From Rotaria sp. Silwood1 (Eukaryota > Rotifera > Eurotatoria > Philodinida > Philodinidae), in the NCBI GenBank assembly GCA_905250075.1, contig CAJNOP010000128.1, positions 124,001-188,000 of the forward strand: a stretch of 64,000 nucleotides of DNA, given 5' to 3'. How positions within the stretch are numbered: the stretch's first letter is position 1; the number at the start of each line of letters is the position of its first letter. The position numbers and the translations under genes were made by a program. This document shows positions 1 through 13,124 of this stretch, piece after piece. The notes beneath the pieces are model-generated. The model was not told the DNA's origin, searched no databases, and was given only the letters and a program-made list of their open reading frames with translations.

Positions 1-779
1 ACTTATGGATAAAATTAACTCTTTACTCCACAGTGGGTCATATATGACCCATTTGTAGAACGATTACAGAAAATAACGACAGCATGAGACTGAAAAACGC
101 TCAAGACATTATTTGTAGGGAACTTCACAAGGTATCGATTAGTAAAAAAAAATATTTTGTTTCATTGCTCTGCCTTCGAGATATATGATTTACAAAATTA
201 AAAATTTTGAAAAAAATGCAAAAATTCGAAATTTTTTAAACAAAATGTTTTCCACTTGCAGTCGGTAGAGATCTTTTGGAATTTCCGAATTATTATACAT
301 ACTAAGGAACACAATTGACCATGTTGTCACTGCTAGATAGATGGAGGGTAATCAAGAACAAAGTTAATATATACGTTATAGGCCTCAACTCATGAGAAGT
401 CAAAATAGTATTTATGATGAATTAAATTCCTCCAGACGTTACAAAATGACTCAGAGTAAAATAGGCTTAAGTTTGACAATAGGTGTAAAAAAAAGCATGC
501 ATTTTCTTTTATGTTAATTTTTATCGGTTCACTCGTTGCGTTTTTCCTATCACTTCAACAGTATGAGATAGATGCTACTTCTGTCGAGTGGTCAAAGAAA
601 AAAAAATTAAGTCTTATGATGTCATATAATTCTCATTTTCCACCACATGATTTTTATATCAATCAAACCGCCCTACTCCAGAACCAGGACATTCGGTGGA
701 TTAGGCCACACCATTGGCATATTTGACAAGCTAATACTCTATTTATAAAGTTATTTTATCAGTGGCTCTTCTGGAATCG
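1..779. other. gene-free left edge
   Basis: I see no convincing coding exon here. The only notable structure is a perfect 18-bp palindrome at 34-51 (two TGGGTCA/TGACCCA half-sites around TATA). An open frame at 511-726 on the plus strand has no recognisable domain or splice context. This stretch is probably 3' flank of the minus-strand gene that ends at 780. Confidence 0.5.
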
Positions 780-2053
780 CTATGGGGGATAAAATGTTAA
801 CATTTGACCGTCATGCGTCCACACTCCGACATCTTCCCTTACCAAATATCTCTTCAATTCTTGTAAAAATTCTTCAGTAAATGCGAAGAATGGTGATCTA
901 TTTTTACAGCTTTTTACTCTCTCAATAAGGAAAATTTGTTAATTATTGATTTAAAAAAAGAAACAAAATAAGTAAATGCAAGTGTTTTATAATTATTCTC
1001 CTAAAACAATTGATTTTTTTTTGACGCTTAGCACTTAATTAGCATTAACATGAAACTATAATATTCAAATAATCAATGTAGTATTTGATATGAAAATCTT
1101 ACATAACTATCGTTGAAAGCTCCCAATCCAGGCCATAATTGTTTAAAACCATGCGTATTTTCACCTTGTTCATCATTATCATCATCATCATCATCATCTT
1201 TATTATTATAATTAAATAACCATTGATTTGAAAGATTAGTATTATTAAATTCTTTCATTGATTCTATCCATGTTGTTTCAAGTTGTTCAATAAAAAATAC
1301 TGATAAGCCATGATGAAATTTTGCTAATTTTTGAATAAATTCAATATAAATTTCTGGTAATGGTAAATCAATATGATAATCATTAAAAAATGAAAGAATT
1401 TGATTTTCATGAAGTAAACTTCTTGAAAAATATGATGCTGTTTCAATAGACATTAATGATTGTGATGAAAAATTATATATTGAATAAGATTTTAATAATT
1501 GAAGATTAAAACCATGAAGTATTGCTGATGGACCATATATTTGTATTAATGAAAAAATACCAAGTAAACTTATACGAGATGATCGAGGAGAAAATATTAA
1601 AGCACGACGTAATTTTGAATTAACAAAACAAAGACTAAATAATTGTTTTTTTTTTTTTTATTTTAATTTAAAAAAAAAAAAAAAAAAAATAAAAACATAC
1701 TTATATTTACTATTTGTTAATTCATCATCATTTAAATGATTTTCATGTTCATCATTTGTAATAATATATAAAATTGTATTTTTTCTTTCTTCTTCTTCTT
1801 GATCATTATAATTAAAATTTAATTTTTTTTTAATTTTATTTATTTTTCGTTTTCGTTTTTTATTTCGTTGTTTTTTTTTATTATTTATTAATAATGTTAA
1901 ATTATTTTCATCTAATCGTTTGATGTCTTTTTTTAATTTATTTTTCTTTTTTCTTGGTGATGTACGTAATTGAACAGGAGGACGAAAATCTCGTAATAGA
2001 AATTTTCCAACTGATGTTTCAACAATAACTGGTGTTTCTTTGGATTTTTTCAT
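780..2053 (-). CDS. unrecognised three-exon protein gene (341 aa)
   Basis: Three exons on the minus strand join in frame: 2053-1701, 1634-1103 and 920-780 (353+532+141 nt, 341 codons plus TAG). Donors are GTATGT and GTAAGA; acceptors end in TTTAG and TTGAG. The N-terminal third is very basic, with Lys/Arg-rich runs and a short acidic stretch, suggesting a nuclear or nucleic-acid-binding tail. The middle is hydrophobic and helical-looking, with an aspartate run near residue 270 encoded by a GAT-type repeat. The C-terminal exon contains a well-formed amphipathic stretch (FAFTEEFLQELKRYL) and a Trp/His-rich end. I do not recognise the family. The junction phases and the sensible last exon argue that it is a real gene; the start could lie further upstream in an unseen exon. 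Confidence 0.72.
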
Positions 2054-5000
2054 CTAAAATTACTCTATTTTTTTATATTATACAAAAAAATAAAAAATAG
2101 AAAATTTTATTTGTCAAACTTATTAAATTGAACATAATTTTTGTAGTTTTACTTCTCGATGATATGAACTAGACAAGTATATATCAAGATCTATCATAAA
2201 TATCGAGTTTTTGACGTGTATTGTAGGTTTTTTTGGAAATAATAAATTCGTATCCATGATCTAGATTGTCTAATAATGTTAACGATACATATGCAAAAAG
2301 AAGTATTTGGATAATAAATTGATCTGTGTATATTTTTCTTTTGAGGATTGAACATATCAACAATGATATGAAATTACAACTAAAAATCTCTAAATTATTA
2401 AAAAAAAAAAACAACTAATTTCAATCCACTGTTTTTTTGTATATTTACATAATCAAGTAAAATTGTATCATTTGGCATGTTCAAAGTAAAATTTCTCATT
2501 TAAATAAAAATTTCAAGAAAATAATCGATTGAATTACGTTTTTTTTTTTTTTTTTTTTTTATACAAAAATGAACTAATAATTTACCATATTTTCCTTTAA
2601 TTAATAATTTGCTTGATTATTTAATATGTATGTTATCAGATTGTAATGAAACATTACAGATCATAATATCAAATAGTATAGAAGAGAAAGTTAGATTTAT
2701 AAAACTTAGACGGGCAAATTTAATATGATATAGATCGGTTAAATTTTTTTTTTTTCAAAATGAATTGTATTCTAAAAGAATCAATCCGGAGACATTCAAA
2801 GCGACATCTTATTTAGATTAATAACAAACGTTAGTTATGCATGCCATCTACTTAGTAACTTCAATTCAGAGAAGATGAAAAAAAAAAAATTTATTTCATC
2901 AGATTTATGATTTGTATTCTTTGGATTTGGTTTCTATTTACTTATGTTTCTTTTTTTTTTTACTTTGAAATTTTTGTTTATACGATGCTGAAGTGTCAAA
3001 TACGTTTGATTAAATTAATTTTATACTAGAATAAATGAATATTATGCTTTGAATATAGACAGGTGTTATTATTTGATCTTAAAGTTCTTTAAAAAAAAAT
3101 ATTTGTTTTTTGTAATTGTAAAAATATATTTCAAGATTTATTATTAATATCATTGAATAATGTTGCTTAAAGAAATGGTATAAGCGTATATTTTCATTGT
3201 TTTTGAGATGAAAAATCTTTAAAGACTAAGATTAATATCATTTCTTGACATTTTTTAAACTCTAAAAATTTCTTTCAGAATTCTTAAAAAACCATTTTAG
3301 CTAAAAATATCGACCGAAACATAGATCTTTTAAAGACTGGAGACTTCCATCGTTATACATTCTTCATCAAAATGTGTTACTTAATAAAAATTAAAAATTA
3401 TTCATGCTTGTTTTATGTTTTTTTATTTGACAATTAATTGAGTAATTCACGAATCATGTTTTATAAGTTTAACTTCAAGACTAATTAAATCGATGTACAA
3501 AATTTATATTCGTCGATAATTAGGTTTAAGTAATTAGTGAATTGAAATCTGGTGTTCTCTTTTTTTAATTAATATATTTTTCAAAAAACACGAGATCCAT
3601 AAGTGTTAATGTCACAATAACCTGTTCCGGTGCAAGATGATTTTAAAAATTTTTCAGTAGCGAGATGATGACAAAACACTACGACGTTTCATAGTTTTCT
3701 TTATGTTATCTTTTTTTTTTTAAGGAACACAGTCAAATCTATGTTTTTTCATTAGTTTTTTTTTTGTATTTGAGAAAAAATATTTTTTCTTTGTTTGATT
3801 TCTTATTATGTAAATGACATGATGGTCATGACAGCACCATATTACGACTATTCACATAGTTTAATGTTAGGATTGTATTTCTTTTTGATCGTGTGCAGAG
3901 TAGTACGATTAAACTATGATGAAATATGAAGCAAAACAAAGATTGTATTATGACTTCTATGAGATTAGGCAATGAGAAGTCATTCTATAACATTGTAATA
4001 TAAGTTGGCGATATATGATGATGATAATAATAAATCATCTAAACTATTATGTCTCTTGGAGTATGGTTATTTACGAACGTTCCTGTTTAACTTGAGTACT
4101 TGAAAAAAAAATTTGCACAAAAATGTCGTCTTTCAAAACATGTTTTGTTTTTTTACGGAGCAGAGTGATGTATTATTTATTTCTTCGACAGTTATTGATT
4201 CAAATATAAAAGAGTATGCATATTTTTGTTTTTAGTTCTAATTGCTACTTCTGGATTCAAATGCTACATAAGTGTCTAATGATATTTCATCATTGAATTA
4301 GATATAGAAGACTTTGATGAATGAGCTATTTTATTGTATGTCATTATTCTCGAGAAAATATGATTGAAATGAATATGTGAGTTTTTTGATAAAGGTAAAA
4401 TTTTCTTCTTTCATTATTATATTTTAGAAGTAACTATTCGTGTTATTAATATTCAATTAAATGAATTTTCAACAAAAAAAAAATTTTTTTTTTTCTTCTT
4501 TCAAAATGTGTTTTTTAATTAATTAGTGATATTCTTCAAACGTTAAATTTACTATGAATGTAAAATTTTAATATCTATTCTTTTAAATAAAAATAAAATT
4601 TTTAAAACGAATGTCATTTGAAGTATATGACACTTCTACTTTCTTAATTGAAGTTTTCCATTTAGAAAATAAGTATACTTATACTCTTATGTTAATAATA
4701 GTTTTAATATTAAAAAAAAAAAAAAGTACCCGCTTCTTGTTACTCTTCTCGATAGGTTTCTTTTTTATTTTTGTTGTCGTCATAGTACTCATTGAGGTTC
4801 ATGTTATTGCTGTCCTACTTTTTTTCTTTTCCTTTCAAGTTAATACACCTAGCGTTCCTACTAAGTTACTGAAATGCTCGTCTGTTGATGTCGTCACGGT
4901 AGTCATCGTCATAGAAAAGTAAAAAAAAAAAAAAAATATTTAGATCAACAAAAAAAAAAAAATGTCAAAAACTTTTTTTGGATTCTATCGCTCTCAAAAA

Positions 5001-5141
5001 AAAAAGAAAAAGAAAAGAAAGAAAAAAAGAATCATTTGTTGCTTAGAGCTGATTTGAATTGACAAACGGTTGTGAAATTTCAAGGCGAAATTATATAAAA
5101 AAAAAAAATGAATAAAATTTAAACGTTTCAGTTTGTGAATA
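2054..5141. other. AT-rich intergenic region
   Basis: About 3.1 kb between divergent genes (unknown gene leftwards, ART-like/TPR gene rightwards), so it must hold both promoters. It is full of homopolymer T and A runs (for example 2540-2560, 4920-4960). Open frames at 2184-2414 and 4611-4922 are low-complexity and show no domain. I see no RNA gene or repeat with clear ends. Confidence 0.5.
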
Positions 5142-8100
5142 ATGGGCTGTGGATCAAGTTTTTCAGTTTTACCTTCGATTAAGAATAATAAATCTTCAAC
5201 TACAAGATTAACAAATGATACTTCAACTAATAAAACAAGTAAATTACCTTCAATAAATTCTGAACTAAAAGAAAATCGAGAAATAAATCTTGAACCATTT
5301 ACTCTTGTTTGTCTTGATGAACATTTTAATAATAATAATGATAAACAACTTCGATCAATAATTGATTATGTTTATTGTTTTAATGATTTTAATCAATGTG
5401 AAGAATTTATTATTGATATTAATAAAAATAATTTTATTTTTTTTATTGTTTCAAATGAACATTTTACTAATATTATATCACATATTCATGAATTATCACA
5501 AGTTATTGCTATTTATGTATTTCAAGACAATAAAAAATTTAATTATAAAAAAGAAAATATTGATAAACATTGGACAAATCGATATTCAAAGGTAAACATA
5601 GTTTTATTTTTTTTTTTTTTGTTTTTCTCAATAATTGATTAATCCTTCGAATAGAAAAATGTTTCTACATTTATAGAGTCATAATTAATAATTACTAATC
5701 TTATTTATTATGACTTTATTTTAAGTCATGCAAACTTATGAAAAGAAACAAATTTTTATCTCGGAAAACTTGCTTTTAACATTGATTATAAAATGATAGT
5801 CTTAGCAATGAATTCTTTTAAATTATGTTATTGATTAGTTAACGTCTCGAACTATTTTAATAATGATTTTTTTTTAACATCATTGTGTATTTAGTCTTAA
5901 ATGAATTATGAATATCTCATAGAAACGAATACATTTTTCATTATTAATGAGAAACTAAAAGATTTATCTTTTATGATTTATACTTGTTTATTTGATAGAG
6001 TCGTTTCATTTTAATCAAGTTCTATCTTCATTGTGTTGGATTATATTTTTATCAATGAGATATGACTTTTAAGCTGATTTAATAATGTTGAGTTGATAAG
6101 TCCTATATTGTAAGAAACATTCTAACAAGAATTTTACATTGTCAATAGAAACTATATTCATATATATGGTAAGTTATTACCTTCCAAAAAATTCAAATGA
6201 AATAGCTGTAAAAAGAAATTTTTATGGATTTATACACTTCAATGCTTCGAGACTTATACACAAGAAGTTCATTTTAATATAAAAATAATGTGTACACTTT
6301 TAGATTGCATTACATCGGGTTGAGTGAGCAAATGCATTTTCATCGAATATATTTCTCTAATAAAAATAAATTTCTTTACTCAACTCGATTCAATCCAAGC
6401 GAATAGTGAACTAAGCATTGTATATGTAATAATGAATCTTAGCATTACATTATCGCTATTAACGATGTTACTTTGTATGTATCATTCGTTATATAATGAT
6501 TCTCAAAAACTTAAATTTACTATGCTCTCATTATGTTTGACCTACATTTGATGAATATCTTATGTTATTTTGTTGTGAAAATTTTACAATAGTTTCTCTC
6601 TCGATAATCTTCAGTAATTTTCTAGATTTAGATCTTCAGGTTTCATCAAAAATGTCGATATTTATTTTTAATATATAATAGACAGGTAGATGGTAAAAAT
6701 AAAGATAAAAATGAGATTTAACTAATGATGACAGAGAATTCTTCTGGCTTATGGTTTTATTCTAATACCATTAGATTGTATTATTTATAACTCGAAGATA
6801 CATGCGATGATTTTAATAAATTTCTAGAACAAAGAAATTCTATCAGTCATTTGCAAGTCCTAATATAGAGATATTTAAGATAAAAGGCTACTAACGTCAG
6901 TTCCGAGACTAGGAAAGTAATCATAATTATCCTAAATTTCGAAATCTAATGTGTTCTATTGTTTTTCGAATAACTTTTAATAGAACTATCATAGAAACCT
7001 GTGGTTTTTATCATTCAACAGAGAAAATCCGAAGCCATCAAACTCTATTGAAATTTTATTCATCAACAATCGATCAATCAGACAAGTTCTTTATGAAGTT
7101 TTTTGCAAATGTTATTCTGAAACTGTTTTCCTTCTGATTTAGTCTTTTAATAGAATTACTTAATAGAAAAAAAAGTTCTTGTCTTTCCGATCTAGGCGAG
7201 ATCAACATGGATAGATTCGAGAGTTATACAACTTTTCTGAAAGCTTCGGTTTCAGTCAATTGATCTATGATCACATAGAAAAGTAGTTTAGAGATTTAAT
7301 TCATGATGCTCTTCTGAACTAATTTTCCTAATAAAACACAGATCAATTGATTGAAATCAAGAGTCTCAGGCAAACAGAACAAACTAGGAATGTTGACCTT
7401 TACGTAGATCAAAAGAAAAATAGCTTCAAAAATCTTCATTAAGAACTCTACTTATTGGTCCATTCCTAATCAAACAAATTTCGATACACTTCTCTGATCT
7501 CGGATTTTCTTTCTTGAATGGTAAAAACTCCAGATCTCTATGATGTTCTTAGTAGTTACACAGAGATCTTTTTTGAAAAAATTGCAAGTGATTTTTTTCG
7601 AGAAGAAAAGTTTTGATTTTAAAATTTAATATTTCGATTGCAAAAAAAAATATTGAAATTTTCTGTTAAGATGAAAGGTATTTATTTCGATCGTGAAACT
7701 TTATTGGAACAATTAACATTAGACGTGAAAATTTCTACAAATATCAATGATTTAATTCCCATAAGTGTTTATAGTCGTATTGATGCTGTACAAACAACAA
7801 ATAATTCAAATGATCATCTTCGTTTTTTATTTTATCAATTATTTATTAAACAATATTGTTTAAATTCATCATCAATATTAAATAAAAATGATTTTATTGA
7901 TATAATTCAAAAATATTATTCTACAAATCGAAAAGAAATAAAATTAATACATGAATTTGATGATGAATATAATTCAAATAAAAATGTTTTGACATGGTTT
8001 ATGTGTGATTGTTTTATTCAACGAATGTTAACACAATCATTATTAAAATTAGATATTCAAATATTATTTTCATTAAGATTTTTTATAAAAGATATGTTTA

Positions 8101-9555
8101 AAATAATGATTGATAATGTTTTAATATCAAATCAAAAACAAAATTTTTATTCAAATAATTCAGGAAGATATATTAATGGAAGATCAACAAATGAACAAAT
8201 TTTTTATCGTGGACAAGCTTTAGCTAAAGAAACATTTTTAAGAATAAAATCAAATATTGGTAATATATATATATATTCATATAAGAAATTCTTTTTTGAT
8301 TTTATTGTTTATTTTCTTCTTTGATGATTATAGGTGAAATATTATCAATGAATAATTTTATATTAGCAAGTAAAAATCGTCAAGATTCATTAGGAATTCT
8401 TCGTAAAAATATTCCACCTAGTGATTTAGTTTATCGAGTTTTATTTGAAATGAAAATTCCTTCAGAATATTCATTACAAAAACAACGTCCTTTTATTGAT
8501 ATTAATTATGTAAATGATTATAAAAAATTATCAAATGATGATAATGATTTATATTCAATTTTATTTTTTATTGGTTCCATTTTTAGAATTAATACAGTTG
8601 TATTTGATATAAATAATGATTGTTGGATTATACAATTAACCTTATATGATGAAGGAATAAATCAAGATTTTTCTCAAGTATTTACATTTCTTAATGATAC
8701 AAAACGAACAAATACAGAAAATGCAATAGCATTAGCAAATCTTCTTCGTCAAATATCTCCAAATTCAGCTGAACAATTTTATAAACATTTATTAAAAAAA
8801 AATTCTGAATCTTTATCAAAATTAGAATGTTATCGTGGTCTTGGTCTTTGTTCATATTCACAAGATGATAGTAAACAAGCATTAGATTATTTTGAAAAAG
8901 CATTAAATTTAAAACCAAATGATAAATTAATAAAATCTTCATTACATAATAGTATAGGTCTTGTTTATGCACAACAAGAACAAATTGATCAAGCATTAAT
9001 ACATTTTAATAAAGCATTAGAAAATACATCATTACCATTACATATTGCTTGTGTACATCATAATTTAGCATTAATTTATAGTCAACAAGGTAAATATGAA
9101 GAAGAACTTGAACATTATCAAGAAGCTCTTAAATATCGTACACGTCAATTACCAACTCATCATTTACAATTAGCATCATTACATAATAATATTGGTATTG
9201 CATATTCCGATATGCATGAATATGATAGAGCTTTAACTAATTTACGAAAAGCACTTGATATGCGTTTAAAATTATTATCAGATACACATATTGATGTTGC
9301 AAGAAGTTATGCAAATATTGGAACTGTTTATGCTAAAACACAAGAATATCGAATGGCTTTAGAATATTTTCATAAAGCATCAATTTTATTTGAAAAACAA
9401 CAACAAATACCTCAACAAGATATTGAACAACTTAATAGAAATATTAAAATTGTGAATGATAAACTTAGGTAAAGTGGATTATATTGAAATTATTTTTTAT
9501 TTATTTATTTATTTATTTATTTCCTGTTTTGTTTTTCAGACGAAAAACATGTTAA
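5142..9555 (+). CDS. ADP-ribosyltransferase-like protein with C-terminal TPR repeats (729 aa)
   Basis: Four exons join in frame: 5142-5591, 7671-8259, 8334-9468 and 9540-9555 (2190 nt). Intron 1 is 2.1 kb, the others about 70 bp. The protein begins MGCGSS, a textbook N-myristoylation start (Gly2, Ser6) with Cys3 available for palmitoylation, so membrane attachment is likely. Residues about 320-470 resemble the arginine-specific ADP-ribosyltransferase (ART, R-S-E class) fold: FYRGQ (Arg330), then an S-motif-like stretch around Ser351-Ser359, then a GSIFRI-like strand. The ExE catalytic pair normally just before that strand appears replaced by Leu-Tyr-Ser (about 419-421), so transferase activity is doubtful. 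Residues about 505-710 are five TPR-type repeats (ALDYFEKAL, ALIHFNKAL, ALEYFHKAS). This architecture is typical of expanded bdelloid families. Retaining the last intron would give an early TAA that removes only about four residues. Confidence 0.85.
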
Positions 9556-10212
9556 TCAATTTATGATCTTCTGATAAAACTAAAACATTTTGACAAAAAA
9601 CAACAACAACAGCCCTGTGGAAATATACTTCTATTCTTTTTTTCTGAATGTATTTCTCATTGAGAACATGTGTGAATAAATATGTTTTATTTAAAGAATT
9701 GTATCTAGGTTAAATATGACTTTTTGTCTCGTAAAAATAATTTGAAAATTTCCAATCAAAGAATTTATCAAATTATTGTTAAGTTTTCTTTTTTGTTATT
9801 TTTCTTTTAACTATAAATTTAGTGCAGTCAATATGAGCTTTTTATTAATGAATTTCAATTATTTGTCGAGTATATTTTATATATAATTTTGCCGATTTAA
9901 AGTAAAATTATGTCTTTATTATTGAATCGGTAATCGTTAACAATCAATGCTTTTATTTATCTCTATAAAATCATTAAAAAGAAACGTCTCGTTCCTTTTC
10001 ATACAGACCTATTTCTTTACAATTTATTTAAATCACCGAATATATCTGAACTTATTATATAAGGCAGGTGTTTTATAAGTTTAAGCGTGCAACAAAATTA
10101 GTTTATACACATACAAAGAAAAGTCTCTAATCGAATTTTTTTTTATATTAAATTTGAGTACTTATGCTAGTCTTTCAAATGATATATTATTGGATAATAT
10201 TTTCTTTTTGTT
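9556..10212. other. 3' flank of ART-like/TPR gene
   Basis: AT-rich flank with candidate AATAAA polyadenylation signals just after the stop (around 9675). I see no gene in it. Confidence 0.4.
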
Positions 10213-10928
10213 CATAGGCGGCGAAATCTAGAGGCGCAATGAGGCATGAGCCTCATTCAAATTTGGCATCTGTAGACTCGACCTCCCCCAAATTATGAAT
10301 TCGATATTATTTTTGCACGATGGTTTAGATTTATCTTATCAGTTGAATATTATGTCAGTCCGAAGATTCGAATTCCTAATACGTTTATTTATATGTCGTG
10401 ATAAAGAAAACGAAGAAATTCATACAATAATAAACTCATTAACTATGTTCTTATGGTTTACAGCGACACCCTTTATCTCATTTACATAAATTGGTATGGA
10501 TACTAGATCAATTGTAGAATTATGCGATCAAAAGACATCAAAACTAGTTATATTTGAGTGTCTTGTCATTCTCTTTAACGTATTCAGTGAAATACATGCA
10601 CGGTAATTGTTTAAAATGTCAGCAAATATACCAACTAAAATACAGTGTGAAACGAGTTTATTTGCATATTTATTTGAATGTCTAGCTTTCATAATTTTTG
10701 AATGCCTTGGCATTATTATTTAACTAGTGCGTTATAAGATTATTATATTAGTCTTGCTGAGCAAAATGTGATTTCATGTTTATATGAATTTTTAGCGAAA
10801 ACCAGTGCATACTGTACGGCAGCGTTTTTTTTCTTTAACGTACGATATCAAAATTTTAACCTTTTACTCGATAACAGACACACAAACACTCGACATTATG
10901 TACCTAGAAGCCTACAACGTGATATTCT

Positions 10929-11309
10929 TATATTGCTAATAGCCCCTGTAGCCTTATCTCCTTATAGCTTTACTCCTTTGTTGCCTTACTGCCTTATCAT
11001 TTAATAACCTTACCCTTTATTGCCGTTCTCCCTTAAAGCCTTACCCTTTATAGCCTTACTGTCTTTTAGCCTTATCCCTTTATTCCCTTACCCGGTTATA
11101 GCTTTCCCCTTATAGCCTTAATTCCTTATAGTCCTATCCCCTTAGAGCTTTACCCCTTATAGCCTTATTCTCTTATGGTCTTACTCCTTATAGTCTTACT
11201 GCCTTATAGCTTTACTCCATTATTACCTTAATTCCTAATAGCTCTACCCCTTATTGTCTTACTACCTTATAGCTTTACCCCATTATAACCTTAGGCCTTG
11301 TAGCCTTAT
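10929..11309. repeat. C-rich minisatellite, unit about 16-17 bp (CCTTATAGCTTTACCC)
   Basis: About 380 bp of degenerate tandem copies of a CCTTATAGC(C/T)TTA(C/T)(C/T)CC unit. Strand composition is strongly skewed: the plus strand is C/T-rich and nearly G-poor, unlike the surroundings. It is followed by TGACCTTTGACC repeats and CA/GACA microsatellites up to about 11372. Confidence 0.8.
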
Positions 11310-11399
11310 TTGATCTTTGACCTTTAACCTTTGACCAGGTACAGACACACACACACAAACAGACAGACAGATACTGAACATTATATATATAGATTAAAG

Positions 11400-11597
11400 A
11401 GATCAACAGTAATACCATGAAAACGATGTGCTGGATCAATTTTGGAATATTGTACTAAAAAAGTAAAAGGTACAACAACATCTGTATCTATAGAAGAAAT
11501 TGCTTTAACTGATTGTTCAACAAGTTCTCGAGATACAGCTCGTGAAGCATCTCCTGTAACACAAACTATTCCTCTTGTTAATCCATTAAATAGTATC
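11400..11597 (-). pseudogene. possible captured exon, weakly like alanyl-tRNA synthetase C-terminal region
   Basis: The minus strand is open for about 65 codons with a sensible composition, including GIVCVTGDASRAV, which recalls the I-V-x-V-T-G-x-x-A pattern of the alanyl-tRNA synthetase C-terminal half. The following residues do not match that family convincingly, and there is no start, full length or neighbouring exon. It lies inside the candidate transposon, so a gene fragment picked up by the element is one reading. Homology is by eye only. Confidence 0.25.
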
Positions 11598-12143
11598 CAT
11601 ATTTATATCGTCAAACGAAAAAAGACAAGCTTTTTTGGTTTAATATTCTAATATGAAATAAATGTTTCTTGTATTTTTTGAAATTTTCGTCCTTCTATAA
11701 AGATTTAGAAACTGCCGGTAAAGAACAGAATAAGTTAGCACAATAATTTTCTGACAGCAAAACAATTAAATAGTCTGAAGCTCACCCAAATTACCTCATG
11801 CTGATATGTGAAATATCATTTAAGGATAGTAAATAAACTTCCATTGAGCCTCACCTAATTTCAAAACGTTCCACCACCCCTGCTTTTTATTATAATAAAA
11901 ATATTAATATGAGAATATGAAAACAAATTTTTCGCATGTAATCAACACGATTTTTTTAATACAATGCTAAACAATTCTAAATAAAAGATATACAATGCAC
12001 GGGTTACATGTTCAGACAATATGTGTACTCACTAATCAGATTTAAATGAATAAAATATATGAAAATGTCGCGCGCAGAACAAAAAAACAATCAACAAAAA
12101 TTATTTTTTGAACTATTGATGAATTATTTAATAATCGAAGATC

Positions 12144-12290
12144 TTGAAAGCTTTAGAGCAGATAGACCTCGATGAACAGAGAAAAAGTTGTTATAAACCC
12201 GAAATTCTTGGATCATTTTTGATATCACATATTGCAGTCACAAGGGCTAAAAATACCCTTCTCCTTGTTATTATCCTGAGAGAAACTAAC
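12144..12290 (+). pseudogene. possible superfamily 1 helicase relic (motif VI-like)
   Basis: A short open stretch contains SHIAVTRAKNTLLLV, which resembles helicase motif VI of UvrD/TRANK1-type SF1 helicases (V-A-x-T-R-A-K). No upstream helicase motifs are visible and the frame ends at once, so at most this is a fragment. The match is a single motif and may be chance. Confidence 0.2.
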
Positions 12291-13124
12291 TATGTATCAT
12301 ACCTTGAAACAAAAAAAAAAAACTTAGGCCCTCTAAACATTGTTTGATGTAATAAAAAAAGTAGTTTCCGCTCTGCTTGAGAAACAGACACCACTCTCAA
12401 TGTTTTTTTTTGTTGAAACGTTCAGTTTTCAAATAATAGTAAAATAATTTTATAAATTGAGATAAATCTTGCATCTTTTTTTTTTCAACTTTCATAGTTA
12501 CAGATTAATTGGTGAAATAAGTTCGGTAGAGTTTTCGTCGAATAAATGATATATATAAGAAGAAGAAACGATAAAATATCGGCTCAGAAACACGGGTGTA
12601 GAATCATAAGATAATCATATCTCCAAGGTAAATATTTTTCATCATCGCCGATAAATTATAAAATATTAACAATTAAAATTCACCGAATCAGATAGAGTCA
12701 TTTAGAAGAATCATGACGCATGTACGGTTCATAAACACGGTCTAAAATTTGTCATCAGTTTCGGTGTTCTCTCGTCTGGATTCGAACACAATAACTATCA
12801 ATATTGTATTCTAGAACGACTGAACAAAAGTATTTGACATATTTACAAGCATATTTTCATATCAGACAACAACAAATTCAATATTTTTCTATAAGAATAT
12901 TGGAATAAAAATTTATTTTTTTGCATTCTATGATAAATCACCATCATATTGAAATGCATTCAAAACGAAAAAAAAAAAATTGTCTTTCAAAATTACAAAA
13001 ATAAAATTATTTAAACATCATTGTTTATCATAAGATCAAATAATGAATAAAAAAATAATAATAATATTAGTAGAATATTAAAAAAAAAATATATATTAAT
13101 ATCACAATGAAATTTTGTACTAAT

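Larger units (their letters stand above)
10213..11882. mobile_element. candidate hAT-like DNA transposon remnant
   Basis: The left end begins CATAGGCGGCG and the right end finishes in CCACCACCCCTG, so the two ends are imperfect inverted repeats (hAT-like CAGGGGTGG type, about 9 of 16 positions matching). Inside each end is a GAGCCTCA motif, at 10250 and 11848. The flanking octamers are similar but not identical (CTTTTTGT and CTTTTTAT) and are not cleanly abutting. No transposase frame survives. The interior holds a C-rich minisatellite and a possible protein fragment. Boundaries are tentative. Confidence 0.35.

Noticed and set aside
4611..4922. 103-codon plus-strand open frame rich in Val, Ile and Phe
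   Set aside because: The sequence is T-rich low complexity translated as hydrophobic residues; no domain, no splice partner, interrupted by poly-A runs.
7196..7402. Loose inverted repeat in intron 1 of the ART-like gene (TCAATTGATC words)
   Set aside because: Pairing is patchy and no ends or target duplication can be defined.
8691..8996. 101-codon minus-strand open frame
   Set aside because: It is the antisense shadow of the TPR-coding exon.
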